Assembly: GCA_014529385.2 (NCBI GenBank)
Contig: CM043952.1
Span: forward strand, 57,089,119-57,153,118
Origin: Adiantum capillus-veneris
Taxonomy: Eukaryota; Streptophyta; Polypodiopsida; Polypodiales; Pteridaceae
Direction of reading: 5' to 3'
DNA length: 64,000 bases
Of this stretch, positions 41,923 to 53,299 are shown piece by piece. A model generated the notes under the pieces. That model was not told the DNA's origin, made no database searches, and was given only the letters and a program-made list of their open reading frames with translations. Numbering within the stretch: the first letter of the stretch is position 1; the number at the start of each line of letters is the position of its first letter. The position numbers were made by a program, and so were the translations under genes.

Positions 41923-44230
41923 TGATAGCCATTTTTTGGCTATCTGAAATTTCCATAGTGAGCTACCTCACCTTATCAAAATCACTCAAACACTGTGGCT
42001 ATCCCTACCTAATCATTGTACATAGGCGTGTGTGAGTTAGGGGACTTTTTCCATTTCTCCTTAAAACCCTCAGCGAGCTAGTCATTGGGTTAGTTGAGCC
42101 AAAAAAGTAAAAAAATAAAATAAAAAATATTATGACCCATTTGTGTGTAAATCTCTCATTGTATATAGGGCCTAAATATAAGGATTTTTCATAATAATTT
42201 TGGTATTTATTTAAATATTTCTACCTAGTTGTGTGTTATTTGCCTATGTATGCTATGTACATTGACTCACCATTACCACAATTTTTCTTACCATTTTGCA
42301 TACTCTTTATTCCATATATAAATATTTTCATGCAAGCTTCTCTTATTTTTGGTGTGAATCCACTCTAAGGAAAAACCTCAAAAAAATACCTTCCATCATC
42401 AATCGTTGCCTTTCACTAAATTCCTATTTTCTACAGGTATTTTTTCTTACCTCTTGTAAATAAATATACATCAATAAAACAAATGAGGGTCCTCCTAATT
42501 TGATTCCCTATATTTTCATATATTTATTATATATATATATATATATATAACTCATACTATTCTAGATTCCATAAATTGTTTATATATACTATCTTGTTTT
42601 TTCCATCATATCCATATATCAAATTTATGCATAATCCACAACCATGCATATTTTCAAACCCCTAAGAATCTATTAGGTCATGTGCTCACGCAAGGAGGGG
42701 ATCACCTTTGGAGGCTTATGAAAATTCAATAAAAAGGGGGCCATTGAAGACTTTTTTGTGAAGAAACATAGGCTTTTTGGTGAGATTATTTATATCCATC
42801 TTCACTTTGAATTTGAAGCGGTGGTTAAAAGACAAAATGTGAACCAAAAGCTGAATAATCATCTCAAACATTTTGATAATTTTTGAAGCTACCACCGGTG
42901 AGATATTATTTTTTTTGGTGGACCCCACTCTGCCCACTTTTCTCACAAGTAGCCCATAGTCTTCTCTCACCTCCTTTCCTACTTCCATACATACTTACAC
43001 ACTCATCCTCTTCCTCCATCACCAAAACCTACACCTTTCATGCCTTCTTTCATCTTCTTCACCATTTCCATCTCTCCCTTATTCCATAGCTCGAAATTAT
43101 TGTCTCTACACACATATAGCCCAAATTCTCTCTCTAGAATCAAACTCATATTACCATAACCACTTCATCCTTTCACAAAAAGAGAAAAAAACAGCAAATA
43201 ACCAAGCTCAAGCCTGCAAATGGAGGATTTTGATGATGAAAAATTCAACATTTCCATGACCGACAGATTTCTACAACCGCTTCATTCTCACTGGAGGAGA
43301 TAGGTGGAAAATTCCCTTTCCATCTTGTGGTTTCCATCAAATTGTGTATATTCTCATCCTTCTCTTACTTTTTATCATTGCATAAATCATGCAATGCACT
43401 TTGAGTGCATATGCCATGTAATTTTAACCCATCCTACCGACTACAAATTACGAAGACTAATGACTAACCGTTCTTGTAAATTGCACCCTCTACTATCTAC
43501 TAGAGTAGGCACCTCCGCGTTACTCACCTCTCTCTCCTTTCACTCTCAATAATTTTCCGCTTGAACCCACATCCATGTGACTCAAGGGATAAGGAAGACC
43601 CACTCCCATTTTGAAAAGCAAAAATATTTCATAATCTCTTGTTTTGTCAATAAAATTGATTAGCTCTAATCGTAATCAAGGCTCCCAAAAACCTATAAAT
43701 AGAGCCCATTCCTCTTTGTGAAATATATCTCCACACTATTGCACACTACATTGAGCATATCACACTCTAGTCTCTATCTCAGTTGTAAGAAGAGCCAGCT
43801 CTCTATACACCATCACCTTCTTGCATAGACAAGTTTGAGCTAGTTTGAGTTTGTGAGTGAGTGTGAGTAAATTATACTCCTTCCATCACTGTTGTATCTA
43901 TTCCAACATCAATAAAATTGATAGCTTGGGTGCAATTGTTTTCCAAAGTCTCACGCTTCTCTTCCAATTTGGATTGGCAAACTCACTCAGTTCCATAAGG
44001 TAACTTGTTCATTGAAGGTTGTTTTCTCGTTGTTTGTGCTTGTGATTCATTGATTCGGCTGTTGCTTTGGCTACCATTGTAAGAGGGTGGATGGTGAGAG
44101 GGCTCCCATAACCCTAAGACAATGTGCTAGTGCATAGTGTTATAATCAAATCGGAAGTGTTGTCATTTGAACCCCCAAGTTCTAGGTACCTTCTTGTGAA
44201 AATCATAAGGCTAAACTAGATTGTACACAA

Positions 44231-44278
<48 letters not shown>

Positions 44279-44556
44279 CCTTTATCTCTCTTTTTTTTTA
44301 TATAGTGTGTGAGTGTGTTGCATTTGTGTAAGGGGTAGTGTAAATCTCTTGCTCGATTGTGGGTTTGCTCTATAATTGTCCTTTCTTGCATCCTAGTTCG
44401 CTCTCAAACTAGGTGGTGCCCCTTGTGTAGTTGGGTTTTGGCTGTGGGTTTGTTTTATTGCTTGTGGGTTTGTTGTGTCCCAGCCCCATGAGTAGCACGG
44501 GAGCTTTGAAGGGTGTCTAGAGGTTGCTCTTCTTTTTTCCTGCTTCATACTGCCTC
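41923..44556 (+). repeat. E3 5' LTR
   Basis: 2634 bp, TGATAGCC to TGCCTCA. The first 450 bp and last 600 bp align easily to the E1 LTR; the middle is more diverged and includes an AT tract at 42531-42550. CT tract 44231-44276. Confidence 0.9.
43694..43702 (+). promoter_or_regulatory. TATA box of E3 LTR
   Basis: TATAAATAG in the position matching the E1 TATA box. Confidence 0.7.
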
Positions 44557-44561
44557 AATTT

Positions 44562-44579
44562 TGGTTCCCCTACCGAGGA
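44562..44579 (+). promoter_or_regulatory. E3 primer binding site
   Basis: TGGTTCCCCTACCGAGGA, 5 bp after the LTR end; four differences from the E1 site. Confidence 0.65.
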
Positions 44580-45139
44580 TGGCTTGTGTATGTTTTTTTG
44601 TAGGTTGAACATTTAGAATAGTCAAGTAGTTTGCATGAATCACAAGAGCTTGTATAATCCTTTCATTCCCATTGCAAGGCAAAAGGTACACATCATTGTT
44701 AGTACTAAGTTGTAATTTCAATCGTAATTTGTAGAATTTTAGGTCCTCTTATGTTATCTGAGATAAATGCTTTAGTAAATCCTTTTATTTTGCCTCTCAT
44801 TAGGTATCACCTTTGTTCATATGTCTATATTTTAAGCACTAGGTCATGCATAGACCATGTATAATGGCCCAGTAATAGAGGTTTTTCCCTTTCATTTCAC
44901 TCCACACATTAGAATAAACGTTGCAATTAGTAGAAAGATCCATTTTCAACAACGTATGGAGTTGAGAGTAGGAGAAATTCTTACATCATCAAACCTTGTC
45001 ATCCTCTTGTTGACTATCATAGATCATTTGATGTGGATATTTTTATTTTGTTGTAGAATAGATTGCAACTTAGAAAACATGATTGTGAAAATATTTTTAA
45101 GAAAAGAAAAAAATGTGTTGTCACTTTGAAATTGATTCA
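44580..45139 (+). other. E3 5' leader
   Basis: Co-linear with the E1 leader, including both diverged tandem segments. The 90-codon frame at 44857-45129 is the counterpart of the E1 frame at 10170-10388 and shares PFHFTPHIR and ISRKIHFQQRM. It is broken differently in the two elements. Confidence 0.55.
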
Positions 45140-46246
45140 ATGGAGGCCCAACGCCAAATGTCAGGATATCCTCTCTTTTTTGGAGAGCCTGGCGAGGATG
45201 CCCAGCTATTTCTAGCAAATTTCAAAATGGCTTGCCGCATAAAGAGAGTGATAGGAGATGATGAATGCCTAGAAATGTTTGAAGTGGTCCTTAGGAAAGA
45301 TGCTAACACTTGGTTTGACTCTCTATCTCAGGAAGTTAAGGGAAACTATATGGAAGTCATTGATCAGTTCAAGCAATACTTTGTCAATCCCCAAAATACT
45401 CAAAAGATATGGCAAGACATCGTTTCTCACAAAAAAAGGACTTAGATGACTACTACATGTACAAACAAGAGTTTCTACATCTTTGGGTTGTATGGGTGAG
45501 AAATGCTAACCCTGGTGATGGTGCAAAATTTCTAAAGAAGGAGAGGTTCATAGCTGGACTCTTTCCTGATCTTAAGGTAAAGGTTGAGACGGGTGCACCG
45601 GCTACCTATGATGCAACTGAAACTAGGGCTGCTGAGAAGTATAGGAAACTCAAGTGCCTAATGGGAGAGGTTTCAATAGAGGGTCCTAGACCCAAGGGAA
45701 AGTTGCAAGCATCAACATCTCGAGAGATTATTGAGGTAATAGCTGAGGTGATTGAGAAGCTAAATGAGTCATTGAGAAATAGAGGGTTTCAATAGAGGTT
45801 TCTAGAGGGTCCTAGACCCTGGTGATGGTGTAAAATTTCTAAAGAAGGAGTGGTTCATAGCTGGAATCTTTCCTGATCTTAAGGTAAAGGTTGAGACGGG
45901 TGCACCGGCTACCTATGATGCAACTGAAACTAGGGCTGCTGAGACGTATAGGAAACTCAAGTGCCTAATGGGAGAGGTTTCAATAGAGGGTCCTAGACCC
46001 AAGGGAAAGTTGCAAGCATCAACATCTTGAGAGATTCTTGAGGTAATAGCTGAGGTGATTGAGAAGCTAAATGAGTCATTGAGCAATAGAGGGTTTCAAT
46101 AGAGGTTTCTAGAGGGTCCTAGACCCTGGTGATGGTTCAAAATTTCTAAAGAAGGAGAGGTTCATAGCTAGACTCTTTCCTGATCTTAAGGTAAAGGTTG
46201 AGATGGGTGCACTGGCTACCTATGATGCAACTGAAACTAGGGCTGC
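45140..46246 (+). pseudogene. gag: E3 gag with internal tandem repeats, cut by Ed
   Basis: Start ATG at 45140 (MEAQRQMSGYPLFFGEPGED), capsid pattern as in E1. A deletion in an A run near 45425 shifts the frame; reading continues at 45409-45795 with DDYYMYKQEF and KKERFIAGLFPDLK. From 45511 a 307-bp unit is repeated (45511, 45818, 46125); 307 is not a multiple of 3, so each copy changes frame. The third copy is truncated at 46246 by Ed. Confidence 0.85.
45511..46246 (+). repeat. 307-bp tandem repeat inside E3 gag, 2.4 copies
   Basis: Units begin with CCTGGTGATG at 45511, 45818 and 46125, with few differences between units. The end of a unit (GGGTCCTAGACCC) and the next start share GACCC, which suggests slippage or unequal crossing-over at a short homology. 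Confidence 0.93.
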
Positions 46247-47186
46247 TGTTAAGGCGGTTACGCCGCTAGCGGAAGCTAAATAGCGAGAACTGAACCAACA
46301 ACAGAATTTGTCAGACGAGGATGGAGCTTGACCCGCAGGCACATGGAAAAAACTAGGTGGGTGTCAAATCACCTACTCGACCTTCTAACGACAATCACTA
46401 CTAAGGAAATCAAATCTAAGTTCTAAAATACGCAAGTGACTGAAATCCGTACTACGAACGAATGCTATACGAAACAGGATCTAGGATCATTGAATCGATC
46501 TCAAACTCAAGGGGAAGTCTATCCACTAAGTAAGAACAACACCCTAAAGACTTGAACTGCAAAATCAACCTATAACCACTTCATGCGATAAACGCGTATG
46601 AAGACAGGCCGAAAAATACAGGTGATCGAAACTTGACCCCGATGGTACCAATGTGTAGCTCTACTCGTTGTGGTTCTATAGATATGCTGCACGCTCCATT
46701 CCGACACACGAGTTGGAAGAAAACTCACACCGAAGCTCGTAGGAACTTACCACACATAGAAGCCGATAGCGCGCACTCTTGGTATTTGTGCGTAGCTCTC
46801 GCCGTTGCTAACACAATGGCGGTGTCACTTCTCCAATGGCGGCTCCGTAGCTCGCGTAGCAAGTAGATAAGACTCTCTCTCTCTCTCATTCTCTCTCAGA
46901 CACAGTCACGGCGCTCAAAAACTCACTTTGATTAATAATCTGAATCTGCTTAGGTTACAAAAACTTTGGCTTATATACCTCAGCCTTGGAGGTGAGAACA
47001 TCTCTAACTACTTACATCAGCAAGTGAAATTACTTCGGGATTACAAGCTGGAAACTCAATTGAGTCCCGTTACTTAATGAATGGCTCAAATCAAAATTAA
47101 TGTCGGAAAGACATTTATTACAATCAATGGCTACAAAATGATGAGTGTGAGCAAAAATGTGGGTGTGATCCTCTGCTGGCTCAACA
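46247..47186 (-). repeat. Ed 3' LTR
   Basis: 940 bp; minus-strand ends TGTTGAGCC...CCTTAACA. U3 is short, about 210 bp to TATA. A CT tract lies at 46872-46895. The plus-strand frame at 46633-46866 falls wholly inside it and is not considered a gene. Confidence 0.88.
46971..46979 (-). promoter_or_regulatory. TATA box of Ed LTR
   Basis: GTATATAAG on the minus strand about 210 bp inside the LTR, upstream of the long R-U5 part. Confidence 0.65.
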
Positions 47187-47200
47187 CTCCCCCCCTCCGC
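47187..47200 (-). promoter_or_regulatory. Ed polypurine tract
   Basis: CGGAGGGGGGGAG on the minus strand directly before TGTTGAGCC. Confidence 0.85.
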
Positions 47201-47235
47201 GTTCATGTCGTCCCTGACATGACCTTTATGCTTGG

Positions 47236-50200
47236 TCAATAAAGTCCTGTCGTCTTGAGCATCTGCAAATGTGATTCGTATCGTAGGTTGCCGATGGTCA
47301 AGGTTGGGCCGAATATTTTGCTTTCGTGGGTGAAAAAGCCGGTGTAGAAAGCTTCTTCGAATGTTTGCATGTGGAAGTTAGGCAAAAACATAATCCTTTG
47401 GTATAGGAGGTGTAACACTTTTGGAGAAGGCTGCAATGAAAGATCGTACATCATATCAGTCACCGTGTCGGCCGTCGATAGTAGACTCAAGGTCGTGGCT
47501 TTATCTGGCGCGAACACTTCAATGCAAGCTAAGAGAGTCCTGCAGATTTTCTTGAGCATCTGACATGAAAGGTCAGGAGAGCCAGTAAAGAGCTTGATGG
47601 TGCCCGTTAGGGTTTTCACCATGTAGGCTTTACCTATTCTCTCTCCTGCCTTTGGTCCTGGCATCCTGGGATAATTAAGCCAATTTGGCTTCTTTTCTGC
47701 AATCCTGCCATGCTCTTTCCAGTTTCTGACTCTTGGCACCGAGCAGAAGGTTGCATCCTCCCGGATCTCCTTTGGTGCCTCCACCAAGTAGATGAGGTAG
47801 GCTGGGTATTTGTTCAGCCAACCTTTCCTCCATCTAAGTTGTGAATCTACTATCTTCTTTGATTGTTCCTCCTTTGTGATATCGACTTCGTAAAGAGCGA
47901 CATACTGCTCCTCCTCTATTCTCTTTTTCGTCTTTAGCACTTCAAATTTCATCAAAGGGAAAGGCAGGCTGGGTTGCATCCATTGTTCATGGAGCACTTT
48001 TGTGTCAAGTCCCTGAAGTCTAATGGAGATTAGGAGTCTCCTCTCCCATTCCATTTCCGCCTTGGCACTCTCCTCTGCTGACTTTTCTATTTGGTCATGG
48101 AGCCTTTGTTCTTCTTCTTCAGTGATTCTTGAAGTCAAGGCCACCTCTTGAGCTAGGGCTGGATCTTCAATTGTGGTTGCCTCTCCAGTTTCTGGTAGCT
48201 CTATGGCTGCTCCACCTGATTCTTCGTGTGGTGTCTCTGTCTCTCTTCTTTGTTGCTCTTGTAGATCTTGGAGCTGTTTGCGGAGGGCCTCATTCTGTGT
48301 CCTTAGTGTTTGATTTTCTAATGTGAGCCTCTCCTCTGCGATCAATGATCCCTCCGCAATGTGCAACCTTTGCACTTGCTCTAATCTCAACTCTATTTGT
48401 AAGCTTCATACCTGGTCTTCCAAAGCTGGTATGATAGCTCCCTCTTGTTTGGTTCCTGCTCTGCTAGCTCTAGGGGTAGTCTTGAGTCTAGTGATTGTTC
48501 TTTCTTGGAGCTCGACTCTCTCCCTTAGCTCAATGAGCTCATCCTTAGCCGCCTCCAAGTCATTCTCTATCCGCTCCCTTGCTTCCTGTGCACTTGTTAC
48601 TTCTCTTGAAGCCTCAGCTAGCTGGAGTATCAAGCCGTCTCTCTTGTTTTCTGCGTCATAGAGTGATGCTTTATGACTTTCAGATTCAGTCATAGCATTC
48701 TCTAATTTCCTCTGTAACTCCGCTTCCCTTTGTTTGGCTGTCTCCATCTCTACTTCCTTTGCCTTGGATCTTTCTTTTATCTTGCTGAGTAGTTCATGCA
48801 CCATGTGCATGTATTTCATCTTCATCTGTCAACTCTAAAGCGGTTCGTCCAGTTTCTCTTCACTTTCTTTTTTACTCTTTGTCTTTTCCTCCGTCCCTCT
48901 CCGTTCATCTTGTTTTTGTAGGGTGATCCCATAAACTGCCTCAAGGGCCTCTTCTTCGCTGTATCCTATAGCTACCAGATCCTCATAATCATTTCTCTTT
49001 TGTTGAACTGGATCTATCTTCTTTTCTTTGGTCTCGGCCTCTGGCTTTTCCAAATCATCTGTGTCCACCTCTACTGTGGTCTCCTCCAAAAATTTTTCCG
49101 TCTTCTTCGGGCTTGGTACATCAGTCATAGAGGGATATCTGTCCTCAGCTTCCTTGGCTTTCCCTTTGTCGGCTTGACCGTCTATCTCTTGAGGCTTAGT
49201 AGACTCATCTACTTTCCTTTTCCCCTTGTCGTCTTTTTTCAGCTCAGCTTTTAATTGCTGTACCTCCTCTTCAGTGTATGGCTCAACAGGTTGCTGCTCC
49301 AGAATAGCCTCTGACTCTTCATAAGCTTTAATATATTGATCGTATTGATCAATATGTGGCCTGGCTGAGCTAGTTCCGACTTTAGTGGGGTCTGGCACCC
49401 ACTTTTCTTCAAAGTCACCCTTTAGAGCTCTTTCCGCTCTAAACTGCTCCACTAGTCTTTCCATTCTTGCCGCTTTCTGACTTTTGGTTTGCTTGGGAGC
49501 AACCTTCTTCTTTACTTTCTTCTTAAGCGGCTCGTCCACATCCTCTTCAGGTTCTGAAACTATTTCTAGTTTCCGGCGTGCTCTTGTGGATGCCCTCTTG
49601 GATATTTCGGGTTGTTCTTCCTCCTCGTCGGCTTCTCTAAGCCACTCATTCTGGGAGGGAACCTTTGGCCACTGATCTCTAGCTCCAATAGCTTCCTAAG
49701 CTATTCTTGTCAGAATTTCCGCTCCTCCTATGTACTTTGGCTTCTCGTTGCGCATGGCAATTACTTGCTCGTGGATGTGTTGAGCGTAATTCACCTCTTT
49801 TGGCATATTGCTCTTTAATGCCCATGTGATGGTGGTCGCAATGGCATGGGGTGGTGTCGTATACTTTTGCGGTCTTTTACTGCAAACATGGAGAAACTGG
49901 TTGTACAGTCGGCAAAGGGTTGCCGCTCTTGGGTCTGCCATATCTCCATAGGTTGCATTCTGTTTCTTGGGCCCATAGACCTCTATGGCCTCCCTTCTTT
50001 CCCTGACAGAGCTCCCTTTGTTGTGTAGCTTCAATGCGTCTGCAATGAGCTGTGGAGTGATCTGTACTTCTACTTTCTCTCCATCCATGGCTGTCAATGT
50101 GGCTTTTCCATCCTTCTGAATGGATGTTGCCAACTCGTACACTCTTCTTGTATCCACACCTGATGGTCTCGAGGTGAAGAAACTGTGCAAGTCTGCCCTT

Positions 50201-50463
50201 TCCAGGTACCTGCTGATGTCTCCTGACCTGCTATAATCTACCAATTCCTGTGGGATCATCGGTACATCCACCGCTTGCCCTTGAGGATCTCTGAAAGTCC
50301 CCTGGTAGATCTTTATTCCCTCTTTCTCCAATACTGCTTCCTCCACCCAAGTTTTGGTTGGCTTGAGGGTTTCTGCTGGAATGTCAAAGGGTTCCGCTTC
50401 TGCAAGAGCATCTTTGATTGTCGGTCTTTTTCTCTTCGTTGCCGATGACTTGGCGGAATCCAT
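47236..50463 (-). pseudogene. Ed 3' ORF: coiled-coil protein in envelope position, unknown function
   Basis: One frame of about 1075 codons, interrupted only by in-frame stops at 49696-49698, about 48830-48837 (two) and 48406-48408. The N-terminus has a basic KRKRP, then a globular segment with TLCRLYNQFLHVCSKRP and NYAQHIHEQVI that reminds me of the plant transposon protein domain found in Athila-type ORFs (tentative). A Lys/Glu-rich segment follows with repeated KKKVKKKV, then long coiled coil (48406-48825 and 48240-48390), and a C-terminal globular part with TLLACIEVFAPDK. I see no signal peptide or membrane helix, so it does not look like a classical envelope glycoprotein. It may be a nuclear accessory protein. 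Confidence 0.7.
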
Positions 50464-53299
50464 GGATCCTGTAACTCCAATTTCAGAAGTTAGCGTCTTT
50501 TTAGTACTGAAAGCCGAAATGAAGCTTTTAACTATTCAAATGACTTGAAAATTGAAACATGAGCTATTCAGGGCCTAAGGATGCAAGGTAGGTGAAAAAA
50601 TATGCAAAATGGGCTCAAAATCATGCTGGAGACATCATACGCGTATGATGTCTTTTGTGTCAAAATGACTTCATATTGGTTGTGCTTGTAGGTGATAGTG
50701 TATACATGAGTATCATATGCTTGGATTTGAGTTTGGATCCCATTTGGTCAAGTTTTGGCCAGTTTAGTCCAGTTCCGGCTCTTGGCAAAATTTTGAAAGG
50801 GATTTGGATTTTATGATCCAAATTGGATAAAACTTGGTGGTTCACTTTCAAATGGCATGTAGATCACTTCTGTTTGGTGGTTGAAGCCCTGAGGTGCCAA
50901 AATCACATAGTGAGACATCATACGCGTATGATGTCTTTTAGTGTATTTTTGGACCAAATTTCTCTATAAGCTTGGATTTGGCTTTAGATAGGCTTATTCA
51001 GTGGATTTATGAAGTTTGGATAGATTTTGGGCTAAAAATGGCTCTGGAGACATCATACGCGTATGATGTCTTTTTCATCAATTTTGCATGGGATTGGTTC
51101 TGTGGACTCCCCATGTACTAGTGAAGGACTGTTTCTACTCAAATCTTGGTTTGGACTTGAGTATGTTGGATTTGGGCCAAAAATAGGCTTTATGTGAAGG
51201 ATTTTCCTTCAATTGGGCTAATGGGGTGATCCTCTTGACCAAATGGTTCCAAATTTCATATGTAGCATGCATTAGATATATATAATGGATGTATGATGAC
51301 AAATGAGCAGTTTTGGCTCTGTAAGTGCAAATAGACATCATACGCGTATGATGTTTTTTGTGTCAAAATGGTGCTTTTTGGTTCCAGATAGCTTGTAGAT
51401 GTGTTAATTAACAATCCTACAAAGTTTCAATGAGTTTGGAGTTATTTTGACAAAATTAGGACCAAAAATCAATTTTATGGCCTACTTTGCGTCTTTTTGG
51501 TTTTCCTTGGGTTTTCTAACTCCAATTCTCATGATACTTGGTTCATAGGATGTGATTAACATGTGGAATGAGGCTATGCACTCAAATGTTGAAATGGATG
51601 TGAAATTCATGCTGTGAGACATCATACGCGTATGTGTCTCATACGCGTATGATGTCTTTTCTTGAAATGTTGGTCCTTTTGTGCAAAGAATGCTTTGTGC
51701 TAGTGCCCTAAGCCCTGCTAACTAGTTTTCAACTTAAAAAGTCATCAGTTTAGCTAAAAAGCCCCCTTATAGGCATTTCAGTCTCCGAAGTCGTCTTTTT
51801 GCCTTGGAGTTGAATTTCTTCAACTTTTCTTATCGAGAGTTGCATTTCCAGCTCATTGGATATATTGTGAAGCCATCTATTTGGTTGAACTTGACTTTGG
51901 CTCCCCGTTCTCCATCTTTCTCCATTTGGTTGCCCGAAAGCATCTTTTTCACCATCGGTAAGTGAATCAGCGTTCTTTTGGGTTTTGCTTGCAAACATAA
52001 GTCATCCATGTATATTTGAAGCTGCTTGTGAAGTTTCATTTCATTCGGTCGTCAATTTCAACCGTTATGCCAAAATGACGCTTTGTGTGTCCGCAGCCAA
52101 ATCGGTTGTTCCGACCTACTTTTGGTGGTCCAAACCTGGAGATACTCCATGGTTGCATTGCCCTTGATGTTGTTAAGCTTCCTGAGAAGTTTTGTGTCGT
52201 TTCGACAACTTTTTCATGTTTGCCTCTTGCAGGCTTTGTTGACCTAGGGTTTTTCCAGTCGTTCTTTCTCAAGCTTTGAGTGTTAGAAACCCATATTCTA
52301 TACTAGGGTAACCCACCTATAAGTTCTTGCAAGGTTTGGTTAGGCGGTTGTGCCCCTACCTAGCATTCTTTCCCATTCCCCGTCTGCTCTTGTTTCTTGG
52401 TTTTGGTAAGTTTTCGCGACAAAAGTTAACAATAAGCATCAAAAGCTTATGGCAACGAGTCTACCTCTCATGTCTGGTGTCCGTTGGGCTCTCGTAGAAG
52501 TCGTAGAAGGTCGTAGAAGATCTGTGCTCCTGTGGCTCTCTGCTCTTCTCCAAGAAGGTAATAGTGGAAATGAGCTTGAAAGTGATGTGAAAAATACTTA
52601 ACTTCGGACTTCCCGGCTCACTTGTTATCAAATTTGACATGTGCTCCTATCTCGTCGTGAAATGCACTTTAGGATTTGAAATTTCTCAATTTGGACTCCG
52701 TTTGACCTGTTTCTGAGAAATCTGTACACTTTGCCAAAATTCTGTCATTTCGGACTTTCCGCAACTTTTCCCGAATTGTACTCAATTTTTACCATGGGTT
52801 GCCCTTGTCATTAGGATCATCACCATCTATTCTTTTCTTTTTTCCGATCTCATTTCACCTGCTTTTTTATTTTTCTTTTACTTTTATTAAGAAAATTATA
52901 AAAAATAAAGGAAAATAGCAAATTGAAGCCAAAAAATTCCAAACATACACGATAAATAGCTGGTAACCCTGTGTATATGAATATACACTTATTTGCGATT
53001 TTTAGACTTGGATTACCACTATTTCCACTTTTTAGCTCCAAAAACACTCTTATTTAATGATATTTACACGTCTAGAGACCCAAATTCATCATTTGATCTC
53101 TTCTTGTTGCAAAACAAGATATATAAGGGCATAAATATTATCAATATCCGCAATCAAACATAAAAATTGCAAAATCATGTAAGACACTGCCCTTGTAATA
53201 TAATTTTTGTTTTTCTTTGTTTTTGTCGCTTGTAGCTGCTTTGTAGCTCCTGTATACCTGTATACCTCCCCCCCTCCTAGTCTGAGTTCTCCCAGACGA
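50464..53299 (-). other. Ed non-coding region between pol and the 3' ORF
   Basis: No gene is supported. 50630-51657 holds five palindrome sites. At 51995-52017 there is a 23-bp exact match to the YMDD-coding part of Ed's own RT. A triple CGTAGAAG repeat lies at 52494-52519. 52850-53200 is AT-rich. Plus or minus frames of 60-90 codons here show no domain. Confidence 0.6.
50630..51657. repeat. Palindrome array, cluster 1 (five sites)
   Basis: 24-bp palindrome AGACATCATACG plus its reverse complement at 50630-50653, 50913-50936, 51048-51071, 51333-51356 (one mismatch) and a double, overlapping site at 51617-51657. Start-to-start distances are 283, 135, 285 and 284 bp. Confidence 0.95.

Larger units (their letters stand above)
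41923..46246 (+). mobile_element. E3: 5' part of an E1-family Ty3 element
   Basis: A 2.63-kb LTR starting TGATAGCC, a primer site and part of gag, all co-linear with E1 but clearly diverged. The element is cut at 46246 by insertion of Ed; its remainder must lie beyond 64000. The left flank is GTAG, the same four bases that flank E1. Confidence 0.9.

Noticed and set aside
46633-46866. 77-codon plus-strand frame as a host gene
   Set aside because: It lies wholly in the Ed 3' LTR, antisense to the element.
47236-50463. Envelope glycoprotein for the 3' ORF of Ed
   Set aside because: The position fits, but I see no signal peptide, membrane helix or cysteine pattern; coiled coil and basic stretches dominate.
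50630-51657. CRISPR array from the regular palindromes
   Set aside because: Spacing is about 284 or 130 bp, the palindrome is fully symmetric, no cas genes exist, and the context is a plant retroelement.
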